64,000 nucleotides of DNA from JAKAVN01 sp963734845 (GTDB lineage: Bacteria > Desulfobacterota > Binatia > Binatales > Binataceae). The notes under the pieces were generated by a model. It made no database searches, was not told the DNA's origin, and worked only from the letters and a program-made list of their open reading frames with translations. Shown piece after piece: positions 35,300-44,065 of this stretch. The stretch is from NCBI GenBank assembly GCA_963734845.1, contig CAVTIS010000002.1, forward strand, positions 219,503 to 283,502, read 5' to 3'. Numbering within the stretch: the first letter of the stretch is position 1; every line of letters starts with the position of its first letter. A program made the position numbers and the translations under genes.

Positions 35300-36961
35300 A
35301 TGAAAGTGAGTCCCTTCGCAGGAACGCCGGCCGACGCGGCCTCTCTCGTCAACGTTCCGAATCTCATCACGGCTTACTATGCCGAACGCCCCGATCCGTC
35401 GGTGCCGGCGGAGCGCGTGGCCTTCGGCACTTCCGGCCATCGCGGCTCCTCTTTCAACAGGGCTTTCAACGAGCGCCATATCCTCGCTATCAGCCAGGCC
35501 ATCTGCCTCTACCGCAAGCAGCAGAGCATCGACGGCCCCTTGTTCCTGGGAATCGACACGCACGCGCTCTCCGTGCCCGCGCTGACCAGCGCGCTGGAGG
35601 TGATGGCGGCCAACGAAGTCGAGGTGATGATCGCGCAAGGCGATGAATACACTCCCACGCCCGTGCTCTCCCATGCGATTCTCACATACAACCGCGGGCG
35701 CAAAAGCGGACTGGCCGACGGAATCGTCATCACCCCCTCGCACAATCCGCCCCATGACGGCGGCTTCAAGTACAACCCGCCCAACGGAGGACCGGCCGCG
35801 GGCGCCATCACCGGCTGGATCGAAGCGAGAGCGAACGAACTCCTCGAGTCCGGCCTTAGCGGTGTGAAGCGCGTCCCCTACGAGAAGGCTCTTCACGCCG
35901 CGACGACGCATCGGCATGACTACCTCGATGCTTACATCAGCGATCTCGCCAATGTGATCGACATGGAAGCGATTCGCGGCTCGAAGATCAGCCTCGGGGT
36001 GGATCCGCTTGGCGGCGCCGGAGTTCATTACTGGGGCCCCATCGCCGAGCGCTATGGATTGAATCTCACGGTGGTCAGTGACGCCGTCGATCCCACGTTC
36101 CGTTTCATGACACGCGATTGGGACGGTCAGATCCGCATGGACCCGTCGTCGCCGTACGCGATGCGGCGGCTGATCGGGCTGAAGGATCGTTTCGAGGTCG
36201 CGTTCGCTTGCGACACAGATCACGACCGCCACGGGATCGTCACGCGCAGCGCGGGTTTGCTGCCGCCCAATCACTATCTCTCCGTCGCCATCCTCTACCT
36301 GTTCCAGCACCGGCCGAAGTGGAGCGCGTCAGCGGCGGTCGGCAAGACCGTGGTAAGCAGTCAGATGATCGACCGCGTCACCGCAAAGCTGGGCCGCAAG
36401 CTCTACGAGGTGCCGGTCGGTTTCAAATGGTTTGTGGATGGCCTGCTCGACGGCTCGCTTGGCTTTGGCGGAGAAGAGAGCGCGGGCGCGTCCTTTATCC
36501 GTATGGATGGCGGCGTATGGACGACGGACAAGGACGGAATCGTGCCGGCTTTGCTGTCCGCGGAGATGACGGCGCGGATGAACCGCGACCCCGGAGAACT
36601 CTACCGCGATCTTGTGCACGAGTTTGGGGAATCGTTTTACGATCGCGTCGAGGCGCCGGCCACTCCGGCACAGAAGGAAATGCTGGGGCGGCTTTCACCG
36701 CAGCAGGTCAGCTCCGCGGACCTGGCCGGCGAAAAAATCCAGGCCATCCTCACCAACGCGCCGGGCAACGACGCGTCCATCGGCGGCCTCAAGGTGATCG
36801 CGAAAAGCGGATGGTTTGCGGCGCGACCGTCCGGGACCGAAGACATCTACAAGATTTATGCGGAGAGCTTCCGCGACGCCGATCATCTGCGCCGCATCGA
36901 GGAGGAAGCGCAGGCGATCGTCACCGCCGCGGTGACCGCGGCGCCAGCGCGGAAGCCCTGA
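35300..36961 (+). CDS. pgm: Phosphoglucomutase (alpha-D-glucose phosphate-specific)
   Basis: 553 aa. VAFGTSGHRGSSFNRAFNE at the N terminus, catalytic serine loop IVITPSHNPPHDGGFKYN, metal loop FACDTDHDRHGIV, sugar loop GFGGEESAGASF and phosphate loop FAARPSGTEDIYKIY. Interconverts glucose 1- and 6-phosphate. The ATG at 35300 has only a weak AAAGAGC upstream. Convergent with ppgK, whose stop lies 6 bases away; both act on glucose phosphates. Confidence 0.94.
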   Translation: MKVSPFAGTPADAASLVNVPNLITAYYAERPDPSVPAERVAFGTSGHRGSSFNRAFNERHILAISQAICLYRKQQSIDGPLFLGIDTHALSVPALTSALEVMAANEVEVMIAQGDEYTPTPVLSHAILTYNRGRKSGLADGIVITPSHNPPHDGGFKYNPPNGGPAAGAITGWIEARANELLESGLSGVKRVPYEKALHAATTHRHDYLDAYISDLANVIDMEAIRGSKISLGVDPLGGAGVHYWGPIAERYGLNLTVVSDAVDPTFRFMTRDWDGQIRMDPSSPYAMRRLIGLKDRFEVAFACDTDHDRHGIVTRSAGLLPPNHYLSVAILYLFQHRPKWSASAAVGKTVVSSQMIDRVTAKLGRKLYEVPVGFKWFVDGLLDGSLGFGGEESAGASFIRMDGGVWTTDKDGIVPALLSAEMTARMNRDPGELYRDLVHEFGESFYDRVEAPATPAQKEMLGRLSPQQVSSADLAGEKIQAILTNAPGNDASIGGLKVIAKSGWFAARPSGTEDIYKIYAESFRDADHLRRIEEEAQAIVTAAVTAAPARKP

Positions 36962-36967
36962 GCGTAT

Positions 36968-37807
36968 TCAAATCTGTGCTTCCGCCGCAGCGGGGCTTTT
37001 GCGCGGACGCGTGCCGCGACGCGGCTTCTTCACGGGCGTTTTTGCAGCCGGCTGCGCGTCGACATCCTGCCAAAGTTTGATTCCGCCGAGCAGGCCCTCC
37101 ACGTTGCTGATTATTTTCACACCCGCAGGCGGCTCGAAGCGAATGAACTTGGAATCGCCGCCGCCGATATAAAGCTGGTCGTAGTTGAACGCGATCTTGA
37201 GATCCTCGATCGCCTCGCGCACCCGCTTGTTCCACCACTTCTTGCCCTTTTTGAGCAGCATCCGATGGCCCAACTCGTCCTCGTACGTCTTGCCGTTGTG
37301 GAACGGATGATGCCCGAGCTCCAGGTGGATACGATGGCCGTCGACGAAAACTACCGATCCGAAGCCGGTGCCGAGCGTAATCACCAGTTCCACGCCGCGG
37401 CCGGAAACGGCGCCGAGGCCTTGCACGTCGGCATCGTTGGCGACGCGCACCGGCCGCTCCAACGCGTCGTGCAGCTTTCGCTCGAGCGCGAAATTGTTCC
37501 AGCCCTTGCCCAGATTGGGTGCGGTATAGACGATGCCGTCCTTGATCACCCCCGGAAAACCCACCGAAACGCGATCGAACTTGCCCTCGGCTTTTGCCAG
37601 CTTGCGGATGATGCCGATCACCTGACGCGGCGTGGCGCCAGCGGGCGTCGGGATACGCGCGCGGTCGGTCAGCGGGCGGCCGCTCTCGTCCAGCAGCACG
37701 GCCTTGATGCCGGTGCCGCCGACATCGATGCACAGGGTGCACGGCGCTTTTTTCTCTGAGCGGCGGACGGCACGCGGCCGCGGGGAAACTGGTTTCGGAT
37801 TCACCAT
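36968..37807 (-). CDS. ppgK: Polyphosphate glucokinase (ROK family)
   Basis: 279 aa. ATG at 37807 with GGAG upstream; the extension to 37951 is rejected. CIDVGGTGIKAVLLDESG phosphate loop, SVGFPGVIKDGIVYTAPNLG, VANDADVQGLGA, ITLGTGFGSVVFVDG and LELGHHPFHNGKTYEDELG, the last typical of polyphosphate-using glucokinases. The Lys/Arg/Pro-rich C-terminal tail (PVKKPRRGTRPRKSP) could hold polyphosphate. Supplies glucose 6-phosphate. Confidence 0.92.
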   Translation of the reverse strand: MVNPKPVSPRPRAVRRSEKKAPCTLCIDVGGTGIKAVLLDESGRPLTDRARIPTPAGATPRQVIGIIRKLAKAEGKFDRVSVGFPGVIKDGIVYTAPNLGKGWNNFALERKLHDALERPVRVANDADVQGLGAVSGRGVELVITLGTGFGSVVFVDGHRIHLELGHHPFHNGKTYEDELGHRMLLKKGKKWWNKRVREAIEDLKIAFNYDQLYIGGGDSKFIRFEPPAGVKIISNVEGLLGGIKLWQDVDAQPAAKTPVKKPRRGTRPRKSPAAAEAQI

Positions 37808-37942
37808 CGAAATTGCTCCGGCGCGATTCTCGCACCATCGGCACCGCGCTGCCAGCGTTGATGAAAAACCGCTCCGCGCAATATAGGCTGGGCGCGCCCC
37901 GGCAACGCGTTTAGCGGACGCGCCAGAGAAGGAGCGCCATCG

Positions 37943-39253
37943 ATGGAGCAAAGAGTCGCCGCATTCTTCGGTTTCGAGGCGGCCCGCACCAATCTCGGCC
38001 GCGAGGTGCTGGCCGGCCTGACTACCTTTGTCACGATGGCATACATCGTCGCCGTCAATCCGGCGATCCTGAAAGCGGCGGGCATCCCCGAGGGGCCGTC
38101 GATGGTCGCGACTGTGATGACCGCGATGTTCGGCACGCTGGTGATGGGGCTTTACGCCAACCGGCCGTTCGCGATCGCGCCCTACATGGGCGAGAACGCT
38201 TTCGTCGCGTACACGGTGGTGCGCGTGCTGGGCTTTCGATGGCAGGCGGCGCTGGCAGCGGTATTCGTCGCTGGCGTGCTGTTCGCGCTGCTGACGATCG
38301 CGCGCGTGCGCCAGTGGATGACCGAGGCGGTGCCGCCAGGGCTGCGCTTCAGCTTCGCGGCCGGCATCGGACTGTTCCTCGCCTTCATCGGGCTCAACGA
38401 GGCGGGCATCGTGACGCTCGGCATCGCTGGCGCACCGGTCAGAATTGGTGCGCTGAACTCGGCCCCGGCGCTGGTGGCGGTATTCGGCTTCGTCGCGATC
38501 GCGATGCTGACGCTGTGGCGGGTGCCGGGCGCGATCCTGATTGGAATTCTGCTCGCCGCGGCGGCGGCCTTCGCGCTCGGCGTCGCCAGTCTGCCGCCTC
38601 GATGGGTCAGTGCGCCGCCGAATCCCGCGCCGATCCTGTTCAAGCTCGATTTCAGCGCCGCGTTCGCATGGCCTTTCTTCGGCGTGCTGTTGACGATCTT
38701 CGTGATGGCGCTGGTGGACACGCTGGGCACGCTGGTCGGGGTCTCGGAACGCGCGGGGCTACTCGACGAGCAGGGCAATCTCCCGCAAATCGAGCGGCCG
38801 ATGATGGCCGACGCGCTCGCGACCACGTTCGCCGCCCTGGTTGGCACGACCACCGCGGGAGCATTTATTGAATCCGCCGCCGGCGTGAGCGTTGGCGGGC
38901 GCACCGGGATGACCGCGGTGGTGACCGCGATGCTGTTCGGCGTATCGCTATTCTTTGCCCCGACGGTGACCGCGATTCCGCCGCAGGCTTACGGCCCGGC
39001 ACTGGTGATGGTGGGAGCGATGATGATCGCGCCAATCAGGAAGATTGACTTCGACGACTACACCGAACTGATCCCGGCATTCGCGATAATCGCGCTTATG
39101 AGCTTCACCTACAACATCGGAGTCGGCATCGCCGCCGGCTTCGTGCTTCATCCCTGGTTCAAGGTCGCAGCGGGACGCGGGGGCGAGGTCCGGGCGGGCT
39201 TGTGGGTGCTAAATGTCCTGTCGACGCTGTTGTTCGTGTTCTATCCGTACTGA
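37943..39253 (+). CDS. NCS2 purine permease (AzgA-like)
   Basis: 436 aa with 12-14 membrane segments. AzgA-type motifs: EVLAGLTTFVTMAYIVAVNP at the N terminus, PYMGENAFVAYTVV, GIGLFLAFIGLNEAGIVTLG and AFIESAAGVSVGGRTGMTAV. Expected to import adenine, guanine or hypoxanthine with protons. AAGGAG precedes the ATG at 37943. Divergent from ppgK; followed by a strong terminator. Confidence 0.92.
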   Translation: MEQRVAAFFGFEAARTNLGREVLAGLTTFVTMAYIVAVNPAILKAAGIPEGPSMVATVMTAMFGTLVMGLYANRPFAIAPYMGENAFVAYTVVRVLGFRWQAALAAVFVAGVLFALLTIARVRQWMTEAVPPGLRFSFAAGIGLFLAFIGLNEAGIVTLGIAGAPVRIGALNSAPALVAVFGFVAIAMLTLWRVPGAILIGILLAAAAAFALGVASLPPRWVSAPPNPAPILFKLDFSAAFAWPFFGVLLTIFVMALVDTLGTLVGVSERAGLLDEQGNLPQIERPMMADALATTFAALVGTTTAGAFIESAAGVSVGGRTGMTAVVTAMLFGVSLFFAPTVTAIPPQAYGPALVMVGAMMIAPIRKIDFDDYTELIPAFAIIALMSFTYNIGVGIAAGFVLHPWFKVAAGRGGEVRAGLWVLNVLSTLLFVFYPY

Positions 39254-39303
39254 CCATTGCATCGTCGGCCGCATTATTTGAGTTCTCCGCTAGGCCAAAA
39301 GAA

Positions 39304-39332
39304 AACCGCCGGCCGCGAAGCGGCCGGCGGTT
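39304..39332. terminator. Bidirectional rho-independent terminator
   Basis: Perfect 13-bp stem AACCGCCGGCCGC / GCGGCCGGCGGTT with a GAA loop. TTCTTGT follows on the plus strand (permease gene) and TTTTCTTTT on the minus strand (DsbA-like gene), so it can end transcription from both sides. Confidence 0.85.
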
Positions 39333-39360
39333 CTTGTGAGCCTTGCGGCCAGAATTTTCG

Positions 39361-40479
39361 CTACTCGGCGGCGGCCGTCTTCTTGCCGCGATCGCCGTTC
39401 TTGGCGAGTTCCTGATCGATTATGCTGGTGAAGCTCTCCGTCGGCTGCGCCCCAACGACTTCGCGTCCGTCGATGAAGAAGGTCGGAGTGCCATTAACAT
39501 TGAGCCTGTGGCCTTCTGCCAAATCCTTGTCGATCGCCGCGCTGTACTGGTTCTTATCGAAGCAGGCGTTGAACTTGGCCGTGTTGAGCCCGAGCTTCTT
39601 AGCGGTCGCCTTCAGGTCGGCGGGCTCGAGCTTGGATTGATCGGCAAACAGCGCGTCATGGTATTCCCAGAACTTGCCCTGCGCGTTGGCGCAGCGCGCG
39701 GCGTTGGCGGCCGGCATCGCATGCGGATGAAAGCTCAGCGGAAAATCCATAAACACCAGTTGTATCTGGTCGCCATACTTCTTATGGATCGCCTGCACCG
39801 CGTCCTCGGAGCGCTTGCAGAACGGGCATTGGAAGTCGGCGAACTCGATCACCGTCACGGGCGCATCCTTGGGCCCGAGCGTGGGATGACCCGCAGAGCC
39901 CAGATTGACATTGATGCGCGGCGCCTGGAGCAGGATCTTGGCGTCGCCCTCTTTGCGCAGCCGGGCCATCAGCTGCTCGTGCTGCTGTTGAGCGTCGCGC
40001 TGGCGCAGGGCCGCGACCAGGCGATCCTTGATCTTATCGTAGGAGCCGGCGCTCTTGAGCGCCGGAATCTTGTCCTTGTTCTCGTCGTAAAACTTCTTGG
40101 CCATCGCGTCGTTGACGTCGGCCTCCGCCTTGTCGTCGACTTCGCGCTTGACGTAGTCGGCGACGCTGAGCTTCTCCTTCTTGGCGGCCTGCTCGAGCAG
40201 ATAGTCGTCCACCATCTCGTCAAGCGCCTGTTTGCGCGCGTCGTAGAGCTGGATCTTTATCTTGGCGTCGACTTCCGGCTGAGTGATCTTGTGATGCCCG
40301 ATTTCCGCGAGCACCGGGCCGGAGTCGGTGGCTGCCGTGGCGCGCGCCGGAATTGCCAGCGCGATCGCAAAGGCGGACAGCGCCGTGACGGAAGCGGCCA
40401 GCGCCGCCGCCAGAAAGATACATCCGCCGGGCCGCTCCGCCGTCGGAGGAGTCGCAGTATAGTTGATCTGTTTACGCAC
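39361..40479 (-). CDS. DsbA-like thiol-disulfide protein with SurA-like N-terminal region
   Basis: 372 aa. Signal anchor near residues 18-45 (CIFLAAALAASVTALSAFAI). A helical region at 55-195 (ITQPEVDAKIKIQLYDARKQ; LEQAAKKEKLSVADYVKREV) resembles the SurA-N chaperone helices. Residues 205-360 form a DsbA thioredoxin domain with active site FQCPFCKRSE and the cis-Pro loop NGTPTFFIDG. Periplasmic disulfide chemistry. The amine dehydrogenase in this window is disulfide-rich, but a link is only speculation. Confidence 0.88.
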   Translation of the reverse strand: MRKQINYTATPPTAERPGGCIFLAAALAASVTALSAFAIALAIPARATAATDSGPVLAEIGHHKITQPEVDAKIKIQLYDARKQALDEMVDDYLLEQAAKKEKLSVADYVKREVDDKAEADVNDAMAKKFYDENKDKIPALKSAGSYDKIKDRLVAALRQRDAQQQHEQLMARLRKEGDAKILLQAPRINVNLGSAGHPTLGPKDAPVTVIEFADFQCPFCKRSEDAVQAIHKKYGDQIQLVFMDFPLSFHPHAMPAANAARCANAQGKFWEYHDALFADQSKLEPADLKATAKKLGLNTAKFNACFDKNQYSAAIDKDLAEGHRLNVNGTPTFFIDGREVVGAQPTESFTSIIDQELAKNGDRGKKTAAAE

Positions 40480-40860
40480 TTAACCTGTTCGTCCTTTTGC
40501 CAAGCTCGTTGCGCCGAGCTTGATCCCGTAGACACTACCACTCCTGCGCGTGGTCCGCGACGGGGGGCCGCTGGAACGGTTATCCGGCTGCCTCACTGGA
40601 TGAAGCGGGTCTTTTGATTCGAGCCGTGGTACGCATCAACGTGCCCTAACCATGCCAGGCACGCCCGATTCATCAAAAAGGATCGGCCGAGCGCTCTTCG
40701 TGTGCGCCCGGTTGCCGCGGATGTCCTGGGCCGGCCACGGCGCAGAATCGCGCGGCGCACACTCGGTCGCTGCCGCAGAGCGGCGCAACCGCCAACACAG
40801 GCCCGCCGGTCTGCGCTCTGCCAATCAACGCGTGAATTTCCTATATTGATGGGCGCTCGC
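40480..40860. other. No gene recognised
   Basis: 381 bases between the DsbA-like gene and the tRNA-Leu half. Only short frames of poor composition. A promoter for the DsbA-like gene is expected near 40490-40560. I see no RNA gene. Confidence 0.4.
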
Positions 40861-40898
40861 GCGAGAGTGGCGGAATGGCAGACGCGCCGGACTTAGGA
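40861..40898 (+). pseudogene. 5' half of tRNA-Leu(UAG)
   Basis: GCGAGAGTGGCGGAATGGCA continues GACGCGCCGGACTTAGGA: acceptor strand, D arm, anticodon stem 5' strand CCGGA and loop CTTAGGA with anticodon TAG, a clean tRNA-Leu start. The 3' stem strand TCCGG, variable arm, T arm and acceptor strand are missing; the next bases are ACGGATGCGC. The break falls at the end of the anticodon loop, a common crossover point of tyrosine recombinases. Confidence 0.7.
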
Positions 40899-41299
40899 AC
40901 GGATGCGCTGAGTTTTCCTAGGTCACGTCGGGCTACTTGGTGTCGGAAATATAGGTATTTCCGCAGATCGAAGTTACGCTGGATCATGCAGTAGAAGCAG
41001 GGAGTGGGCACTGCGTGGGCACTGAACGATACATGGCCGACCGGAATCCGCTATCTTGCATTGGGCTTCGTTACCAACGGTCTTGCGGCGTGACACGATT
41101 CAGCCACCGTTCGCTATTGGTCGAGCAGCGACCGACACGACCGCCGGCCTAGGATCTCCGATCGGAGGCGCCTCCAGGTCGATCCGGCGCTAAGAAACTC
41201 GAGTCGATAGGTGTGTAAATGCCTGGTATCTGGCGATGCCTTCCAGGTCCTCGGTAAGGCCGTACTCGCTCATCAGTTCACTGGCCTTCCATGAGATTC
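40899..41299. other. Degraded sequence, no intact gene
   Basis: About 400 bases after the tRNA-Leu half. On the minus strand a short frame at about 41200-41330 reads SEFMRISWKASELMSEYGL, which may be the end of a lost gene. Otherwise no coding, RNA or repeat signal. Confidence 0.35.
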
Positions 41300-41563
41300 T
41301 CATGAACTCGGAGCATGCCTTTTCGACATTGCCATATTGAGATATGCGGCAGCCTCGATGCGATCCGTCAGGCCATAGGTCAGTTCATACGCGTTGTACC
41401 ACATACCTTGGCTTGGATAGGTTCCTTTGGCCGTCCCGATGCCACTTTGGCTGTGGCCGCTAGGAACCACGGTGTTGTCGGTCTCCAGTTCGATCATCCC
41501 GCGGGACTCGGTCGCGTATGCCAACAGGTTGCGGCTACGACAATCTGCGCGGTGCCCTGGCAC
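41300..41563 (-). pseudogene. Outer-membrane-protein-like fragment
   Basis: The frame reads MIELETDNTVVPSGHS, then YNAYELTYGLTDRIEAAAYL, like the first beta-strands of DUF3187/DUF6662-type porin-like proteins (ELE..., EYGLTDRLE...). The rest of a barrel is missing and the frame ends at 41300. Tentative. Confidence 0.3.
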
Positions 41564-41710
41564 TGCTCAGCCAACTCAACGATGACCAGATAGTCAGCGA
41601 CGTTTCGGCCGCGATCGATTATCTGAAAAGCTGCGACGATGTGAACGGCAAGGTCGGTTTGACCGGCTTCTGCACCGGCGGCCGAATTTGCCTGAACCAC
41701 CTGCCGCAAT
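41530..41710 (+). pseudogene. Dienelactone hydrolase fragment
   Basis: ALALLSQLNDDQIVSDVSAA, then IDYLKSCDDVNGKVGLTGFC and TGGRI: the helix and nucleophile elbow (G-F-C-x-G-G) of dienelactone hydrolases. The frame then becomes unnatural and no other part of the enzyme is found. Confidence 0.55.
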
Positions 41711-42002
41711 CCCCGGGTCACGGCCGCGGGCGCCTTTTTATGCCAGCCCCATCACCATGTCGTTCCCCGGCCAGCGCCGCTGCTGCTGAGCTGAAGGTCC
41801 GCGCGCCTTGAACGCTTCGACGCCTCTACATCTCATGCGCTGAGCGCCCCAGGCGAGCGGTAGCTCGGTTCTAGCGTTAGCGTTCGTCGGGCGTTTAGAG
41901 GAATTTCTGTCTGCGCCGCGGTGACTCGATCTCTCATATGCAAGTGAAATCGCTGGCAACGTTCGTTTCGCTGTTGGAATTGAGTAGCGACCGATCCGTC
42001 AC

Positions 42003-42833
42003 TTATGCGACTACCTTCGCAACCGTCATCTCTTCATGATTCGATCGAGATGTCGATGATGCATTCACCGCTTCGAGAAAGGCTCGCGAGCTTGAGATCC
42101 ATCCAAACAGTTTCTCAATCACCAGCAATGAGGCTTCGTGGTTGCTGCGAAGCGCGCCAGAGCCGATGGGTTCCGCAGTGCAGTCCGAAAGTAACAGACA
42201 GCGATAGCCTCGAAACATAGCGTCCCGCAATGTCGATTCGACGCATACGCTGGTTGTGCATCCGGTAAAGATTAGATCCTTAACGCCGCGTTCTTTCAGA
42301 GCGGCGTCCAGGGTCGTTTGGTAAAAAGCGCTGTACCGGTTTTTCGAGATGACTAGGTCACCGGGCCGAGGCGCGAGCTCAGGGACTATTTCCGTGTTCC
42401 AGGTGTCCTTGACCAAGATCCGTCCCTCCCGTCCGTCCGGCGCTATGACTCGTTGTCCGATAGAGAACAGTTGGTTCTTTATCCGGTGTGGATCGTCTCG
42501 GGCACCGAGGTCACTCAGGTCCGGCTGATGCTCCATCTTGACGTAAACAACCTGAACGCCCGATTTCCATGCGGCTGTTAGCACTGAAGAGATGAACGGT
42601 ATTGCGCTTCGAACTGCTCCGATGTCGATACCTGCCCGGTCGAACCCACCGCCTGGTGTACAGAAGTCGTTCTGCATATCGATCACCAAGATCGCGGTCC
42701 TGGCCAAGTCGATTGTGAGTGGCTCCGGTACCGCCTCAACTGTCACTGCCGAGGCTCTTGATTCCATGGTTGTTTCCATCCTTGGTGAATGATGCTCGCT
42801 TTGCCCTCGTTTTAACAGCGGCCGAGGCATCAT
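42003..42833 (-). CDS. Isochorismatase-family cysteine hydrolase (RutB-like)
   Basis: 276 aa. Catalytic triad visible: Asp in AILVIDMQNDFCTPGG, Lys in RILVKDTWNTEIVPEL and Cys in IFTGCTTSVCVESTLRD. The family hydrolyses amides such as ureidoacrylate, nicotinamide or biuret; the layout is closest to RutB/peroxyureidoacrylate amidohydrolases. The ATG at 42833 has GAGGG upstream; ATGs at 42779 or 42767 would remove a doubtful leader. Flanked by degraded DNA, so it stands alone. Confidence 0.87.
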   Translation of the reverse strand: MMPRPLLKRGQSEHHSPRMETTMESRASAVTVEAVPEPLTIDLARTAILVIDMQNDFCTPGGGFDRAGIDIGAVRSAIPFISSVLTAAWKSGVQVVYVKMEHQPDLSDLGARDDPHRIKNQLFSIGQRVIAPDGREGRILVKDTWNTEIVPELAPRPGDLVISKNRYSAFYQTTLDAALKERGVKDLIFTGCTTSVCVESTLRDAMFRGYRCLLLSDCTAEPIGSGALRSNHEASLLVIEKLFGWISSSRAFLEAVNASSTSRSNHEEMTVAKVVA

Positions 42834-43149
42834 TAGGCTGCCCTCGAACGTTCAATCCTCTTCGTGGTCCCATCGAGCGCGGCATCCCGTGCTCGCAGTG
42901 AGGCGACGAGGGTCGGCAGAGCGCGATAACCAGGCACCGCTCGGAGGTCCCGCGACCTCGCCATCCTCTTGACACGTTCTCCCAGTTACAATCTGACCCG
43001 GCTGCGCTGACGGTGGCGCTGCTTCGGGGTTGCGAAGATTCTTGAGGTTGACGCTAGCGTTGCGCGGTGAGCAGTGTCAGCCGTCTGGCCTTTTCCTGGC
43101 GGAGGTATTTCCCACCGGCCAGGAAGCCCATCAACAAAGGAGTGGTCCG
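42834..43149. other. Intergenic, no gene recognised
   Basis: 316 bases between divergent genes. Holds the promoters of both neighbours and an AAAGGAG ribosome-binding site at 43137. No frame with plausible composition. Confidence 0.4.
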
Positions 43150-43452
43150 ATGAAATTTCTAGTGATTAGAAAACCGCGTACAGGAACCGGCATGACGCCT
43201 ACCGTCCAGATGATTCGCGCACAGAAGGAAGTGGTGCTGAGCGCTGTTAAACGTGGGGAGGCGGACTGCACTTACGCCTTTTTGGGAGGTGGTGGTTTCA
43301 GTATTCAGAACGCCAATTCCGCAGAAGAGTTGAATCAGAGGCTTATGGGCTCGCCGCTTGGCCTCTTCTATGAATTCGATGTGCGGGCGCTCGCTGATTA
43401 CGGTCAGTTCATGGACACCGTGGCCCAAGCCTTCGAAAAGCAGAGTCACTAG
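43150..43452 (+). CDS. Small muconolactone-isomerase-like (ferredoxin-fold) protein
   Basis: 100 aa from the ATG at 43150, which follows AAAGGAG. The pattern MKFLVIRKPR, AQKEVVLSAVKRGEADCTYA, FSIQNANSAEELNQRLMGSP and FYEFDVRALADY is that of dimeric alpha+beta-barrel proteins related to muconolactone isomerase and YciI. Catalytic role unknown. Intact and with typical coding composition. Confidence 0.65.
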   Translation: MKFLVIRKPRTGTGMTPTVQMIRAQKEVVLSAVKRGEADCTYAFLGGGGFSIQNANSAEELNQRLMGSPLGLFYEFDVRALADYGQFMDTVAQAFEKQSH

Positions 43453-43473
43453 GTCACAACACTTCCGCATGCA

Positions 43474-43500
43474 CTACTCGCGCCTTACGGGCGCGAGTAG
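43474..43500. terminator. Hairpin without T-tract
   Basis: Stem CTACTCGCGCC / GGCGCGAGTAG (11 bp) with a 5-base loop, between the end of the ferredoxin-fold gene and the end of the recombinase fragment. No T-run on either side, so a terminator role is only likely by position. Confidence 0.4.
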
Positions 43501-43513
43501 CGGCGCGACTGTT

Positions 43514-43744
43514 CTACGCGACGCGCAGCATCTTCCTTGGCGCGGGTAGCGCCGGGCGCGTCTGTAGCAGCTCCGCCGCCTTCTGCGTCTCAGCACGCAG
43601 CGCTTCGAGCGTCCAGTGGGCATAGGTTTTGGTCATGACCGTGCTCGCGTGCCCGAGCAGCGGGGCGATTGCATCGAGCGGCACGCCTGCCTCAAGCGAG
43701 TTGGTCGCGAAGATGTGCCTCAACCTGAATAGATGCGGTGGTAA
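43514..43744 (-). pseudogene. Tyrosine recombinase/integrase C-terminal fragment
   Basis: LFRLRHIFATNSLEAGVPLD, then LGHASTVMTKTYAHWTLEAL. It keeps the H-x-x-R box (altered to F-R-L-R-H), the LGH box and the nucleophile Tyr region, but nothing of the first catalytic Arg or the N-terminal domains; a stop lies just upstream. Lies 2.6 kb from the tRNA-Leu half and could be from the element that broke that tRNA. Confidence 0.7.
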
Positions 43745-44065
43745 TCAGCCAACTGTGCAAAGTTCTTGGGATCGTCCGATCTCTTCACATCGCCTCGCAC
43801 AGTCAGAAGTTCGGGCGAAGTGCTAGGTGCGTGCGTCGAAGAACGAGAGAGCCTGCCACGGTGCTGTCTCGTGAAAGAAGAACCGTCGCTCGTCCGCAAG
43901 AGCGTGGCCCATTCATGACCGACACCCGGACCACGTAAGATCGTTTGTAAAGCCGAGTCCGTGACCTCAGTCTCCCACCCATTGCGTTTTGAGTAGTGGC
44001 AGGCCGAGAGTAAGGGACTGTTATTGGTGCGATGATGTGCGCGGACGAGGCGGAGCGGAGGAAGA
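43745..44065. other. Intergenic, no gene recognised
   Basis: 321 bases between the recombinase fragment and the amidase gene. No credible frame or RNA. AGGAAG at 44059 serves the amidase start. Confidence 0.4.

Noticed and set aside
35015..36310. Long minus-strand open frame opposite phosphoglucomutase
   Set aside because: Shadow of pgm; no motifs, unnatural composition.
39343..40617. 424-codon plus-strand frame opposite the DsbA-like gene
   Set aside because: The minus frame has a signal peptide, CPFC site and cis-Pro loop; the plus frame is its mirror and also reads through the terminator.
40861..40980. Group I intron in tRNA-Leu
   Set aside because: Known tRNA-Leu introns interrupt the UAA anticodon right after the first anticodon base; here the anticodon is UAG, the break is after the loop, and no 3' exon follows nearby.
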